Shown: piece by piece, positions 1 through 7,787 of the stretch | Numbering within the stretch: the first letter of the stretch is position 1 | Layout: each line of letters opens with the position of its first letter | Source of the DNA: Anaeroplasma bactoclasticum | GTDB taxonomy: Bacteria > Bacillota_I > Bacilli_A > Acholeplasmatales > Anaeroplasmataceae | Direction of reading: 5' to 3' | Length of the DNA: 64,000 nt | Assembly (NCBI RefSeq): GCF_003550015.1 | Contig: NZ_QXEV01000003.1 | Coordinates: 1-64,000, forward strand | Made by a program: the position numbers and the translations under genes | Notes under the pieces: model-generated | What the model was told of the DNA's origin: nothing | Databases searched by the model: none | The model's input: the letters and a program-made list of their open reading frames with translations, nothing else

Positions 1-26
1 GTTGAAAATAATAATTAACGAGAAAT

Positions 27-55
27 TATAGCCGATTATTCGGCTATATTTTTTT
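27..55 (+). terminator. Intrinsic terminator of an upstream gene
   Basis: A perfect 9-bp stem (TATAGCCGA / TCGGCTATA) with a TTAT loop runs into a T-rich tail. It must end a transcript entering from the left. The first 18 bases could be the last codons of that gene in frame 1 (ending TAA at 16-18), but too little is present to identify it. Confidence 0.8.
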
Positions 56-92
56 CTAAAAATTCTAAGAAACCACTTTCAAAGACACATAA

Positions 93-121
93 CTAGAATT
101 TATTCTAGAATGTGTTATAAT
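93..121 (+). promoter_or_regulatory. prs promoter with overlapping palindrome
   Basis: An extended -10 (TG at 113-114, TATAAT at 116-121) stands 41 bp before the prs start. No good -35 is visible. In its place is a perfect inverted repeat, CTAGAATTTATTCTAG (93-108, 7-bp arms, 2-bp centre), in the position expected of an operator. The promoter call is firm; the operator role is inference. Confidence 0.6.
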
Positions 122-161
122 CTATATTGGTTTAAAACACTACTTAGGAGGGAAATTTCTC

Positions 162-1145
162 ATGTCAATCTTATTGGGAAAAAAAGTAAAAGTTTTCACA
201 TTATCTTCAAATCCAGAATTAGCACAAGAAATCTGCGATTCTATTGGTATTCCACTATCTGATTGCGAAGTATTACATTTCGCTGATGGTGAAATCAACG
301 TTCAGATTAACGAAACTGTTCGTGGTCACCATGTATTCATTATTCAGCCAACAAGTGCTCCAGTTAATGATCATTTAATGGAAGTATTAATTATGTGTGA
401 TGCATTAAAAAGAGCATCCGCTAAGACAATTAACCTAGTAATTCCTTACTATGGCTATAGCCGTCAGGATCGTAAGGCAAGAAGCCGTCAGCCAATTAGT
501 GCAAAGCTTGTTGCTGACCTTTTACAGGTTGCAGGTGCAGACCGTGTTATCACAATGGATATTCATGCAGCTCAGGAACAGGGCTTCTTCGATATTCCAG
601 TTGATAACTTTATGGGCTTACCTATCTTAGTAAATTACTTAATGGATAAGCATTTAAAGGATGTTGTTGTTGTATCTCCAGACCATGGTGGAGCAACAAG
701 AGCTAGAGAATTCGCTAAGATTTTAGAGGCTCCAATGGCTATCATTGATAAGAGAAGACCTGAGCCAAATAAGATGGAGGTTATGAACATCATTGGTGAT
801 GTTAAGGGTAAGACTTGTATCTTAGTTGACGATATGGTTGATACAGCTGGTACATTAACTGTTGGTGCACAGGCATTAGTTGATGCTGGTGCAACTGAGG
901 TTTATGCAGCTTGTACTCATGGTGTATTATCTGGTCCTGCAATTGAAAGAATTAAGAATTCTGTATTAAAGGAAATGATTATCACTAATACAATTAAGTT
1001 ACCTGAAGAGAAGAAAATTGATAAGATTACTGTATTATCCGTTGGTCAGTTACTTGGTCATGGTATTTTAAGAATCTTATCTGATGAACCATTATCTGGT
1101 TTATTTACTTATACATACGATAAGAGCAAGAGAGAATTATTATAA
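162..1145 (+). CDS. prs: Ribose-phosphate pyrophosphokinase (PRPP synthetase)
   Basis: Makes phosphoribosyl pyrophosphate from ribose 5-phosphate and ATP, the cytosolic precursor for purine, pyrimidine, NAD, histidine and tryptophan synthesis. The 327-residue product is slightly longer than the usual ~315. It carries the class I hallmarks: an early substrate-binding stretch ending YSRQDRK, the [10 protein letters not shown] flexible loop, and the PRPP-binding motif [10 protein letters not shown]. The ATG at 162 follows a strong site (AGGAGG at 147-152). pth starts 2 bp after the stop, so the pair is co-transcribed; prs-pth adjacency is common in Bacillota. Confidence 0.97.
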   Translation: MSILLGKKVKVFTLSSNPELAQEICDSIGIPLSDCEVLHFADGEINVQINETVRGHHVFIIQPTSAPVNDHLMEVLIMCDALKRASAKTINLVIPYYGYSRQDRKARSRQPISAKLVADLLQVAGADRVITMDIHAAQEQGFFDIPVDNFMGLPILVNYLMDKHLKDVVVVSPDHGGATRAREFAKILEAPMAIIDKRRPEPNKMEVMNIIGDVKGKTCILVDDMVDTAGTLTVGAQALVDAGATEVYAACTHGVLSGPAIERIKNSVLKEMIITNTIKLPEEKKIDKITVLSVGQLLGHGILRILSDEPLSGLFTYTYDKSKRELL

Positions 1146-1147
1146 AA

Positions 1148-1714
1148 ATGAAGCTTATAATTGGACTTGGAAATCCAGGTAAGGAGTATGAGAATACTCG
1201 TCACAATGCTGGATTTATGGCAGTCGATGCTTTTGCTTTGAAGCACGATATCTCCTTTAGCCTTGAGCCTAAAATGAAGGGAATGCTAGCCCAGGTCAAT
1301 TTAGGTGGAAATAAGGCAATCCTACTTAAGCCTATGACATATATGAATTTGTCTGGTGAAAGTGTAATTAAAGTAATGCAGTTTTACAAAATCGAAGTAG
1401 ATGATATTTTAGTAATATCTGATGACTTAGATTCACGTCTTGGTAGACTTCGCCTTCGCGCTAAGGGAAGCGCAGGTGGACATAACGGACACAAGAATAT
1501 TGCAATGCATATACACTCAGAGGATTATAAGAGGATTAAGATAGGAATTGACCGCTCTGATGTTATTCCTGTTGTTGATTGGGTGCTAAAAAAGATGACT
1601 CCATCTGAACTTGAAATAATGAAAGAAGCAACAGAAATTGCAGCAAATGCAATTGAGGACTTTATTTTAGGCGAAGAATTTGTTAAAATAGCATCGAAGT
1701 ATTCACAAAAGTAA
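1148..1714 (+). CDS. pth: Peptidyl-tRNA hydrolase
   Basis: Cleaves peptidyl-tRNA released by stalled ribosomes and so recycles tRNA. The 188-residue protein has the full bacterial Pth signature: GLGNPGKEYENTRHN at the N-terminus with the catalytic His in TRHNAG, KPMTYMNLSG, and the DDLDSRLGRLRLR / GSAGGHNGHK segment. It starts 2 bp after prs without its own strong ribosome site, which suggests translational coupling. A manganese riboswitch begins within 10 bp of its stop, so read-through from pth into the exchanger gene is gated there. Confidence 0.97.
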   Translation: MKLIIGLGNPGKEYENTRHNAGFMAVDAFALKHDISFSLEPKMKGMLAQVNLGGNKAILLKPMTYMNLSGESVIKVMQFYKIEVDDILVISDDLDSRLGRLRLRAKGSAGGHNGHKNIAMHIHSEDYKRIKIGIDRSDVIPVVDWVLKKMTPSELEIMKEATEIAANAIEDFILGEEFVKIASKYSQK

Positions 1715-1719
1715 ATATT

Positions 1720-1841
1720 TTTACTCGCAGGGAGTAGAAAGCCTGGTAAACAGGTTGTAATACCGACAATCGCGGCTTCGGGCCCGGTATTATATTAAAT
1801 TTTGAGACTGCAGTACCTTATGGCGGTACTGCGGTCTTTTT
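1720..1841 (+). promoter_or_regulatory. yybP-ykoY (manganese) riboswitch with terminator
   Basis: The leader contains the conserved loop GGGAGTAG (1730-1737), a short P2 hairpin (CCTG/CAGG), and a P3 arm AATACC...GGTATT enclosing GACAATCGCG and the invariant CCCGGTAT element. These are the yybP-ykoY landmarks; that class binds Mn2+ and usually turns genes on. A strong intrinsic terminator follows: GACTGCAGTACC (1806-1817) pairs with GGTACTGCGGTC (1825-1836) before TTTTT. Aptamer plus terminator lies 24 bp before the exchanger gene. No separate promoter is obvious, so it may act on pth read-through. Confidence 0.85.
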
Positions 1842-1864
1842 GTTTCTAAAAAGGGGGTATATAA

Positions 1865-2965
1865 ATGTTTTTAGATTTAGTAGATTCTTGGATATCTAGC
1901 TGGACTATTGGGAATTGGAGTATTTTATTCTTTATCGTTTTTTTGATCATTGGAGTATTTTTCTTAGTAAAATGTTGTGACATTTTTGTAGATAGTGCAG
2001 CATCCATTGCAAAAAAGGCACATGTATCTCCTTTGGTTATCGGTCTTACGATTGTGGCTATGGGAACCTCATGTCCTGAGCTTGCGGTATCGGCATCCGA
2101 TTCAATTTCAGCATTAGTGGATTCCATAAGTACAGGCACAACAATTCAAGCGAATATTGCGATGGGGAATGTTGTAGGATCCAATATATGTAATATTTTA
2201 TTAGTATTAGGATTATCTATTATCTTTACACCTATCATTGTTAAGAAAGCGGTACTGAAAAGAGATTACCCATTCCTAATTGGTGCATCCTTACTTTTGG
2301 TTTTATTTGGTATTTTCTTTGGTATTTCATCTGCAGTAGGCGATTATACAATTATGCGATGGGAAGGTATTATCTTTATCGTATTAATGGTAGCTTATTT
2401 AATCTATTTAATTTTAGATAGTAAAAGACATCCAACAGATGAAGAGGATGAAGAAATAAAGGATATGCCTGTATGGAAGGCAATCCTATTCTTAGTTTTA
2501 GGCGCACTTGGAATTGCCCTAGGTGGAGAGCTTGTTGTTGTAGGATCTAAAAACCTAGCTGTAATGGGGGCAACCGCAATCGGTATTGAATCCGATTTAG
2601 CTGAAAAGATTGTAGGACTTACGATTGTAGCTGTAGGTACATCACTACCTGAGCTTGTAACTTCTGTAATTGCAGCAAAAAAAGGCCAAGTCGATATGGC
2701 CCTTGGTAATGTCATCGGTTCAAACCTATTTAATATTTTATTTGTATTAGGTGTTTCAGCAACCATTAATCCAATCGTTGCAGATAGTACAATTATCTTT
2801 GATTTAGTATTTATGATGACAACAACCTTATTACTATTCGGTTTATCCTTTACAGGTAAGCTAAAGAAGTGGATGGGATTTTTATTCTTAGGATTATATA
2901 TAGCCTATTTAGTTTATTTAGTTTTAAGAGTTGTTTTAGCATCAAAGGGTATTTGGTTACCTTAA
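1865..2965 (+). CDS. CaCA-family cation/Ca2+ (probably Mn2+) exchanger
   Basis: Polytopic membrane protein (366 residues, about 10-11 helices) of the YrbG/CaxA branch of the Ca2+:cation antiporter superfamily. It shows the two inverted alpha-repeats: GLTIVAMGTSCPELAVS with GNVVGSNICNILLVLG in the first half, and GLTIVAVGTSLPELVTS with GNVIGSNLFNILFVLG in the second. A charged loop (DEEDEEIKD) separates the halves. The manganese riboswitch just upstream implies a role in Mn2+ efflux; YrbG-like exchangers are a known member class of that regulon. A U-rich hairpin follows the stop, so it is the last gene of its transcript. Confidence 0.9.
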   Translation: MFLDLVDSWISSWTIGNWSILFFIVFLIIGVFFLVKCCDIFVDSAASIAKKAHVSPLVIGLTIVAMGTSCPELAVSASDSISALVDSISTGTTIQANIAMGNVVGSNICNILLVLGLSIIFTPIIVKKAVLKRDYPFLIGASLLLVLFGIFFGISSAVGDYTIMRWEGIIFIVLMVAYLIYLILDSKRHPTDEEDEEIKDMPVWKAILFLVLGALGIALGGELVVVGSKNLAVMGATAIGIESDLAEKIVGLTIVAVGTSLPELVTSVIAAKKGQVDMALGNVIGSNLFNILFVLGVSATINPIVADSTIIFDLVFMMTTTLLLFGLSFTGKLKKWMGFLFLGLYIAYLVYLVLRVVLASKGIWLP

Positions 2966-2970
2966 GGACA

Positions 2971-2997
2971 AAAAGGGGAAATTTCCCTTTTTTCTTT
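2971..2997 (+). terminator. Intrinsic terminator after the exchanger
   Basis: AAGGGGAAA pairs with TTTCCCTTT and runs into a T/C-rich tail 6 bp after the stop codon. Confidence 0.8.
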
Positions 2998-3050
2998 CTT
3001 GAAAAGACGAGTTTTATGATAGAATGATAATATAAAATGGAGATGATTAT

Positions 3051-4784
3051 ATGGCAAAGAAAAGACAAACAAAAAAGGCGATTAGAGAAGCGAAGAAGCT
3101 TGCTAAAAAAAGCCCTAAATTATTTATAACCTTAGTTGTATTATTAGCTATTGCAGCTATTATATTTATTGTATTGTGGAGAGTAGGTGTTATTTCCTTT
3201 GGAGATAAAAAGACAGATAAACCAGTTGAGACAACTACAAATCCAGTAGAAACTACAACTACTACAATTACTCCAACAACAACAGAAGTTATCGAAGAAA
3301 AAAGCTATAGCTTTGATAGTAATTTAAAATATTATAAGGTAGAATACGATTCTATAAATAATGAATTCCTTGTAAAGGAAGAAGCATCCTTAGAAAAAGA
3401 TTCCTTATATATTATTGCAAAAGATGTATCAGGTGTGGTATCCTTATATATCCTAGAGGATAATAACACAAAGGAAGTATCCATAGGTGTTTTACCGGCT
3501 AAGGTAGAAAAGGAATATGTTTGGATTTTTAAGGAGACTAAGGATTCAAAGAATGAATTTGTAAAATATGTAGGTGGAATTGTTGAAGGTGTTTGTTATG
3601 ATGAATTCCAAATTCATTTCATGATGCTTGGAAACGATAAGGCTGGAGATTGTACATATATTAAGGCTGGAGATACAGATATTTTAATTGATGCTGGATC
3701 TACATCTGGTTCTTATACTACAACTAGTGCTTATATTAATCAGTATTGTAAGGATAATTCCTTTGAATATGTTATTGCAACACACGGAGATCAAGACCAT
3801 ATTGCAGCATTCCCTAATTTCTTTAAGAATTATGAAGTAGATACTGTAATTGATTTTTCATGTGAAACATATACAAAATATCAAGCATTTAAGGAATCTA
3901 AAAAGACAACTAGAGATTATTTTGCTGGCACAACTAAAACTACCGCAACATATGGTTCATATTTAGAGGCTAGAGATACTTATGCAAAAAAGCATTATAC
4001 TGCTGGTGATTGCTATAATAATATCAATGGTGCAAAAAGAACATATCAGCTATCTGAAAATGTAACTATGGATATTTTATATAACTATTACTATTATGAT
4101 AATAATAATGATGGTAAGGTAGATTCAACAGATGAGAACAATTTCTCTGTATTAACTTTATTCACTTATAATCTAAATGGTACATATCATAGATTCTTCT
4201 TAGGTGGAGATTTAGAAAAAGAGGGAGAAGAAAAGTTTGCAGAATATTATGATGGCTCAACAGAAGAAAAAACAATGCATAGCGTAGATTTATATAAGGC
4301 AGGACATCATGGCTCTAAAACATCATCGAATGATTGCTTATTAGATATATTACAGCCAAAGCTTTGTGTTGCTTGTTGTTGCTGTGGTACAGATGAATAT
4401 ACACCAATTACAGATAATCAATTCCCAACACAGGATTTTATTAATCGTATTGCGAAGTGGACAGATAAGGTTTATGCACCATCTGTATTTGATTCTTATG
4501 AAATTGTAACAGCTTCTCAAGCAAAGGATTCTGATGGTAATTTAAAATTTGATAAGAATGGAAATCCTGTATCTGAAAGAAGTGGAGTTGCTATTGGTGA
4601 ACAATATATTCATACAACAGGATTTAAAGAGCTAAATGGTAATATTATTGTTTCATGTAATGGTAGCAATGTAGGACTTTGGGCATCTAATAATTTAACA
4701 AAGCTTAAAGACACGGAATGGTTTAATTCAAAGGTAACACTAGATGGTATAGAAAGGACAATGAGAGTCTGGCCATCTATTTAA
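3051..4784 (+). CDS. Membrane-anchored metallo-beta-lactamase-fold hydrolase (ComEC-like domain)
   Basis: 577 residues: a very basic cytosolic N-terminus, one helix (about residues 25-45), a Thr-rich spacer (~55-80) as in surface-exposed proteins, a beta-rich segment, then a metallo-beta-lactamase domain of the ComEC/Rec2 C-terminal type. Metal ligands visible are THGDQDH and KAGHHGSKTS, with DAGSTSG before them. A run CVACCCC follows; its role is unknown. There is no ComEC channel domain, so this is an extracytoplasmic hydrolase of unknown substrate (nucleic acid or phosphoester is a guess). An ATG at 3051 fits GGAGATG upstream. The DHH phosphoesterase gene follows after 10 bp. Confidence 0.8.
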   Translation: MAKKRQTKKAIREAKKLAKKSPKLFITLVVLLAIAAIIFIVLWRVGVISFGDKKTDKPVETTTNPVETTTTTITPTTTEVIEEKSYSFDSNLKYYKVEYDSINNEFLVKEEASLEKDSLYIIAKDVSGVVSLYILEDNNTKEVSIGVLPAKVEKEYVWIFKETKDSKNEFVKYVGGIVEGVCYDEFQIHFMMLGNDKAGDCTYIKAGDTDILIDAGSTSGSYTTTSAYINQYCKDNSFEYVIATHGDQDHIAAFPNFFKNYEVDTVIDFSCETYTKYQAFKESKKTTRDYFAGTTKTTATYGSYLEARDTYAKKHYTAGDCYNNINGAKRTYQLSENVTMDILYNYYYYDNNNDGKVDSTDENNFSVLTLFTYNLNGTYHRFFLGGDLEKEGEEKFAEYYDGSTEEKTMHSVDLYKAGHHGSKTSSNDCLLDILQPKLCVACCCCGTDEYTPITDNQFPTQDFINRIAKWTDKVYAPSVFDSYEIVTASQAKDSDGNLKFDKNGNPVSERSGVAIGEQYIHTTGFKELNGNIIVSCNGSNVGLWASNNLTKLKDTEWFNSKVTLDGIERTMRVWPSI

Positions 4785-4794
4785 GGAGGCATAT

Positions 4795-5745
4795 ATGGAA
4801 ACTATATTAAATAAAATTAAAGAATTTGACAAAATCATAATTCAAGGTCATAGTAGACCAGATGGAGATTGTATTGGATCTCAATATGGCTTATATTATT
4901 TAATTAAGGAGTCTTTCCCTAATAAAACTGTAATTATTACAGGTGAAACTAGTGAATATGTATCTTTTATTGGAAGACCTACATTATGCTTAGATTCTGA
5001 TTTTGAAGGAGCATTATCTATTTGCCTAGATTGTGGTAATTCAGAAAGATTATCTGATAAAAGATTTACCTTAGCTAAATATGTAATTAAAATTGATCAT
5101 CATCCAAATGTAGAACCATATGGTGATTATGTATATGTAGATACTACTTCCCCTGCATGTGCACAAATCATTACAGAGTTCTATATGAAATATAAGGATG
5201 AGCTTAAAATGACAAAGGAATGTGCAACAGCACTTTATACAGGTATTTTAACAGATACAGGTAGATTTAAATTTGATTCTGTAAATTCTAGAACCTTTAA
5301 TGCTGCCGCATGCTTAGTAGACCATGGCGTTGATTTAGCTTATATTGACAACAAGCTATCTGTAGAAACATTAGATACGCTAAAGCTTAAAGGATGGGTT
5401 TTAACAAACTTTAAGATGAGCGAGCATGGATTTGCATATATCGTATTAAAAAGAGAAACTATTGAGCAATTTAAGGTATCCGATGAGGATGCGTCTAATC
5501 AGGTATCAACAATATCTACAATAGAAGGATGTCCTGTTTGGGCATTATTCATTGAGTACCCAGGTGAGATTAGAATAAGGTTAAGATCTAGGGGACCTGT
5601 GATTAATCTTTTAGCTTCAGAATATGAAGGTGGAGGACACCCTAAGGCTGCAGGAGCTAAGCTTGCTTCTTGGGATGATTTAGATTCATTTGTAAAAAAA
5701 GCGGATACTTTAACATTAGAATATAAAAAGTCTCTTGAAAACTAG
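4795..5745 (+). CDS. DHH-family phosphoesterase, NrnA-like (nanoRNase/pAp phosphatase)
   Basis: 316 residues with the DHH architecture: an N-terminal metal motif HSRPDGDCIGS, a second acidic motif CLDCGN, the IDHHPN signature, and a C-terminal DHHA1 domain with the glycine-rich EYEGGGHPKAAG substrate motif. NrnA-type enzymes degrade 2-5 nt RNAs and 3'-phosphoadenosine 5'-phosphate; others cleave c-di-AMP products such as pApA. Which substrate applies cannot be told from sequence. It is probably co-transcribed with the preceding gene (10-bp gap, AAGGAGG site). The tRNA-Gln promoter overlaps its 3' end. Confidence 0.88.
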   Translation: METILNKIKEFDKIIIQGHSRPDGDCIGSQYGLYYLIKESFPNKTVIITGETSEYVSFIGRPTLCLDSDFEGALSICLDCGNSERLSDKRFTLAKYVIKIDHHPNVEPYGDYVYVDTTSPACAQIITEFYMKYKDELKMTKECATALYTGILTDTGRFKFDSVNSRTFNAAACLVDHGVDLAYIDNKLSVETLDTLKLKGWVLTNFKMSEHGFAYIVLKRETIEQFKVSDEDASNQVSTISTIEGCPVWALFIEYPGEIRIRLRSRGPVINLLASEYEGGGHPKAAGAKLASWDDLDSFVKKADTLTLEYKKSLEN

Positions 5746-5763
5746 AATAAAATTTAGTAGAAT
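5735..5763 (+). promoter_or_regulatory. Promoter of tRNA-Gln
   Basis: TTGAAA (5735-5740), a 17-bp spacer and TAGAAT (5758-5763) straddle the end of the preceding gene. A 6-bp stem (AGGGTC/GACCCT, 5769-5789) lies between the expected start site and the tRNA and has no U-run, so it looks like a leader hairpin. Confidence 0.55.
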
Positions 5764-5792
5764 AATAAGGGTCTCGTAAAAGGACCCTAAAT

Positions 5793-5867
5793 AGGACTAT
5801 AGCCAAGCGGTAAGGCAAGGGACTTTGACTCCCTCATGCGCTGGTCCGAATCCAGCTAGTCCTGCCA
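5793..5867 (+). tRNA. tRNA-Gln (anticodon TTG)
   Basis: Full cloverleaf: acceptor AGGACTA/TAGTCCT, D-stem GCC/GGC, anticodon stem AGGGA/TCCCT around CTTTGAC, T-stem GCTGG/CCAGC with loop TCCGAAT, discriminator G and encoded CCA. All stems pair perfectly. The accessory region with direct repeats begins right after it, as at many tRNA integration sites. Confidence 0.97.
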
Positions 5868-5884
5868 TCAAAGAATAATAGAGA

Positions 5885-5966
5885 TTGTGTCGAGAGACAC
5901 AAGCCTTTAGTAATAAAGTTACACAAAAAGTAGCGAAAGATAGAGACCTAGCAATAGGTCTTTTTT
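5885..5966 (+). repeat. Direct repeat copy A, ending in an intrinsic terminator
   Basis: Begins with a perfect hairpin (TTGTGTC-GAGA-GACACAA) and ends with AGACCTA-GCAA-TAGGTCT (5944-5961) followed by TTTTTT, a GNRA-capped terminator that would end the tRNA-Gln transcript. Bases 5918-5958 recur without mismatch at 10446-10486, and similarity extends about 30 bp further upstream. The copies flank the accessory genes in direct orientation. The far copy lacks the second half of the terminator. Confidence 0.85.
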
Positions 5967-6022
5967 CTTTATGTTGCACACTTCACGATATCGTGGTATA
6001 ATGAAATTGGAGGAAATAGAAT

Positions 6023-6277
6023 ATGCCAACAATAGCATTATTCTATGGTATTATTATCCAAATGTATTTCTTGAGTTCTGAACATAATCCTCCACATATT
6101 CATGCAATCTATAATGATCATAGGGCAACGTATTCATTAATAGATATGACGAAAATCAATGGAGATCTTCCTGTTAAGGCAGAAAAGTTAGTTTTAGAGT
6201 GGATGAAGCTTCATATTGATGAATTGCGTGAAATGTGGGATAGTCAGACATTTAAGAGAATTGAACCATTAGAATAG
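6023..6277 (+). CDS. DUF4160 domain protein
   Basis: An 84-residue protein that is almost wholly a DUF4160 domain: the start MPTIALFYG, the conserved NPPHIHA, and the C-terminal EWMKLHIDELREMW. DUF4160 genes are typically found next to DUF2442 genes, as here (the next gene), and the pair is widely suspected to be a toxin-antitoxin-like or phage-associated module, without a proven activity. A GGAGG site at 6009-6013 precedes the ATG. First gene of the repeat-flanked patch. Confidence 0.85.
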   Translation: MPTIALFYGIIIQMYFLSSEHNPPHIHAIYNDHRATYSLIDMTKINGDLPVKAEKLVLEWMKLHIDELREMWDSQTFKRIEPLE

Positions 6278-6289
6278 GAGGTGGATGCA

Positions 6290-6730
6290 GTGAAATATAT
6301 TTTTCATCCAGTAAGGACTGTTACAGCATTAGATAATTATATGTTATTTGTTGAATTTTGTGAGGGTGTATCAAAAATATATGATATTAAACCATTATTT
6401 GAAAGAATACCTATCTTCAACGAATTAAAAGAAAACAATCTATTTTATCAAGTACATGTAGATGTTGGTGGTTATGGTACTATCTGGAACGATAAAATAG
6501 ATTTAGCTGCAGAAGAACTTTATTATAATGGTACTCTTGTTCCATCTAGATTTGATGGCATTATGGCACTTGGTGACGCTGCTCAATTTTGGAATATAGA
6601 TGATTCTACATTACGTCACGCTATAAAAAATGGGAAATTTAAATGTGGTACTGACATTACTAAATTTGGAAAGCAATGGGTAATCACCATAGAAGCAATG
6701 GTTCGCGAATACGGCGAGCCAAAGCATTAA
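6290..6730 (+). CDS. DUF2442 protein with C-terminal helix-turn-helix
   Basis: 146 residues. The N-terminal part (HPVRTVTALDNYMLFVEF through the VGGYGTIWNDKIDL stretch) is DUF2442-like. The C-terminal part (AQFWNIDDSTLRHAIKNG and a KQWVITIEAMVREYG end) resembles the small helix-turn-helix domain often fused to it. I chose GTG at 6290, 6 bp after AGGAGGTG (6276-6283), over an in-frame GTG at 6281 that lies inside that site. It follows the DUF4160 gene by 12 bp and is likely its partner, perhaps an autoregulator. Its last codons and downstream DNA are duplicated at 7564-7598. Confidence 0.75.
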   Translation: MKYIFHPVRTVTALDNYMLFVEFCEGVSKIYDIKPLFERIPIFNELKENNLFYQVHVDVGGYGTIWNDKIDLAAEELYYNGTLVPSRFDGIMALGDAAQFWNIDDSTLRHAIKNGKFKCGTDITKFGKQWVITIEAMVREYGEPKH

Positions 6731-6747
6731 TTGCTATTTGAGAAAAA
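6713..6747 (+). repeat. 35-bp repeat, copy 1 (3' end of the DUF2442 gene)
   Basis: Runs from GGCGAGCC through TATTTGAGAAAAA; 34 of 35 bases match 7564-7598. The 13-mer TATTTGAGAAAAA occurs a third time at 6786-6798, inside the first codons of the acetyltransferase gene, so the repeats bracket that gene. Confidence 0.85.
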
Positions 6748-6782
6748 TATATAAAAACCAATAGGAGATGAGGTATTAATTT

Positions 6783-7496
6783 ATGTATTTGAGAAAAATG
6801 AAAATAGAAGATTACGATAATGTATATTCGCTATGGATGTCTTGTGTAGGAATAGGATTAAATAATCTTGATGACTCTAAAGATGGAATTGAAAAGTTTT
6901 TAAATAGAAATGTGTATCATACATTTGATCCGGCTTTTGCTATAGAAAGAATACTGGAAGAAAAAAACATTTTATTAGATGAAGAATCTCAAAATAAAAA
7001 AATAATGAATATTATTAGGAATCAGCACTATGAACAATATGTTAAATTAATTCCTATGACTAAAGAACTTGCACATAAGCTTTTCGTAGATTTCAAAAAC
7101 GATATTTCACTTTTTGACAATAAGGAAGATTTTAAAGAATATCAATATGAAAAAGAAAAAGTGGATTTATATGCGGATAGTTACAAAGAAAAAGGATATA
7201 TTTTACTTGCAATAATATATAAAGATGAAGTTATTGGAGAAATTAGATTTAAAAATATTACTGAAGAATCTGCAGAATTAGGCATAATATTAAAAAACGA
7301 TAATTATAAAAATAGAGGCTTAGGATCATATTCTATAATAAAAGCTTTGGATTATGCTAAAACATTTTTAAAATTAAAGAAGATTATTTTATCTATATTG
7401 CCTAGTAATACTAAATCAATTCATGTTTTTGAAAAAAACGGATTTAAAGAAACTCATGAAGATGATAAATTTGTTTGGTTTGAGAAAATATTATAA
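6783..7496 (+). CDS. GNAT-family N-acetyltransferase, apparently chimeric
   Basis: 237 residues. Residues 1-43 (RKMKIEDYDNVYSLW, GIGLNNLDDSKDGIEKFL) look like the start of one GNAT acetyltransferase. From about residue 86 (YVKLIPMTKELAHKLF) a second, complete-looking GNAT begins, with the acetyl-CoA loop NRGLGSYS (177-184) and a typical HVFEKNGFKET end. Residues 44-85 between them match neither. The simplest reading is that a truncated N-terminus of one gene has been joined to another, consistent with the short repeats on both sides. It may still be an active acetyltransferase; the substrate is unknown. Confidence 0.65.
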   Translation: MYLRKMKIEDYDNVYSLWMSCVGIGLNNLDDSKDGIEKFLNRNVYHTFDPAFAIERILEEKNILLDEESQNKKIMNIIRNQHYEQYVKLIPMTKELAHKLFVDFKNDISLFDNKEDFKEYQYEKEKVDLYADSYKEKGYILLAIIYKDEVIGEIRFKNITEESAELGIILKNDNYKNRGLGSYSIIKALDYAKTFLKLKKIILSILPSNTKSIHVFEKNGFKETHEDDKFVWFEKIL

Positions 7497-7534
7497 AATT
7501 ATGTAATTAATTTGTTAGGCTTTCCGCTAGCCTT

Positions 7535-7598
7535 ACGCGTCATTTTTTGTACTACCCTGCTATGGCGAGCCAAAGCAATAATTGCTATTTGAGAAAAA
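7535..7598 (+). repeat. Composite repeat after the acetyltransferase gene
   Basis: Two repeat blocks meet here. 7535-7567 (GCGTCATTTTTTG...GCTATGGCG) resembles 10374-10404. 7564-7598 copies the end of the DUF2442 gene (34/35). Read in frame, the join ends in a YGEPK-stop like that gene's own end, so it may be a remnant of a second such gene. No intact gene lies in 7497-7787. Confidence 0.75.
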
Positions 7599-7705
7599 AA
7601 TAAAAAATAATACTAATTATGATGAAGCAAATATACAATTTAAGAAATTGTTACTTACTATAAAAAAACACAAAATATAGTGTAAAATGAAATGTAAGGT
7701 GCCAC

Positions 7706-7772
7706 TTGACAAAATTCTAGGCTACTCTTTATGGAATGTTTGATTTGCAAGGCATACAATTAAGTTGCAAAT
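7706..7772 (+). promoter_or_regulatory. Likely promoter and inverted repeat before the XRE gene
   Basis: A consensus -35 (TTGACA, 7706-7711) is followed 16-17 bp later only by a weak -10 (TTTATG). Downstream, ATTTGCAA (7743-7750) and TTGCAAAT (7765-7772) form a perfect 8-bp inverted repeat with a 14-bp spacer, ending 2 bp before GGAGGG of the XRE gene. It could be an operator for that protein or a leader hairpin. Confidence 0.45.
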
Positions 7773-7787
7773 ATGGAGGGGACAAAT

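Noticed and set aside
7516-7540. Intrinsic terminator after the acetyltransferase gene
   Set aside because: AGGCT/AGCCT can pair, but the T run is about 10 bp away and the stem is short; the region is better explained as repeat material.
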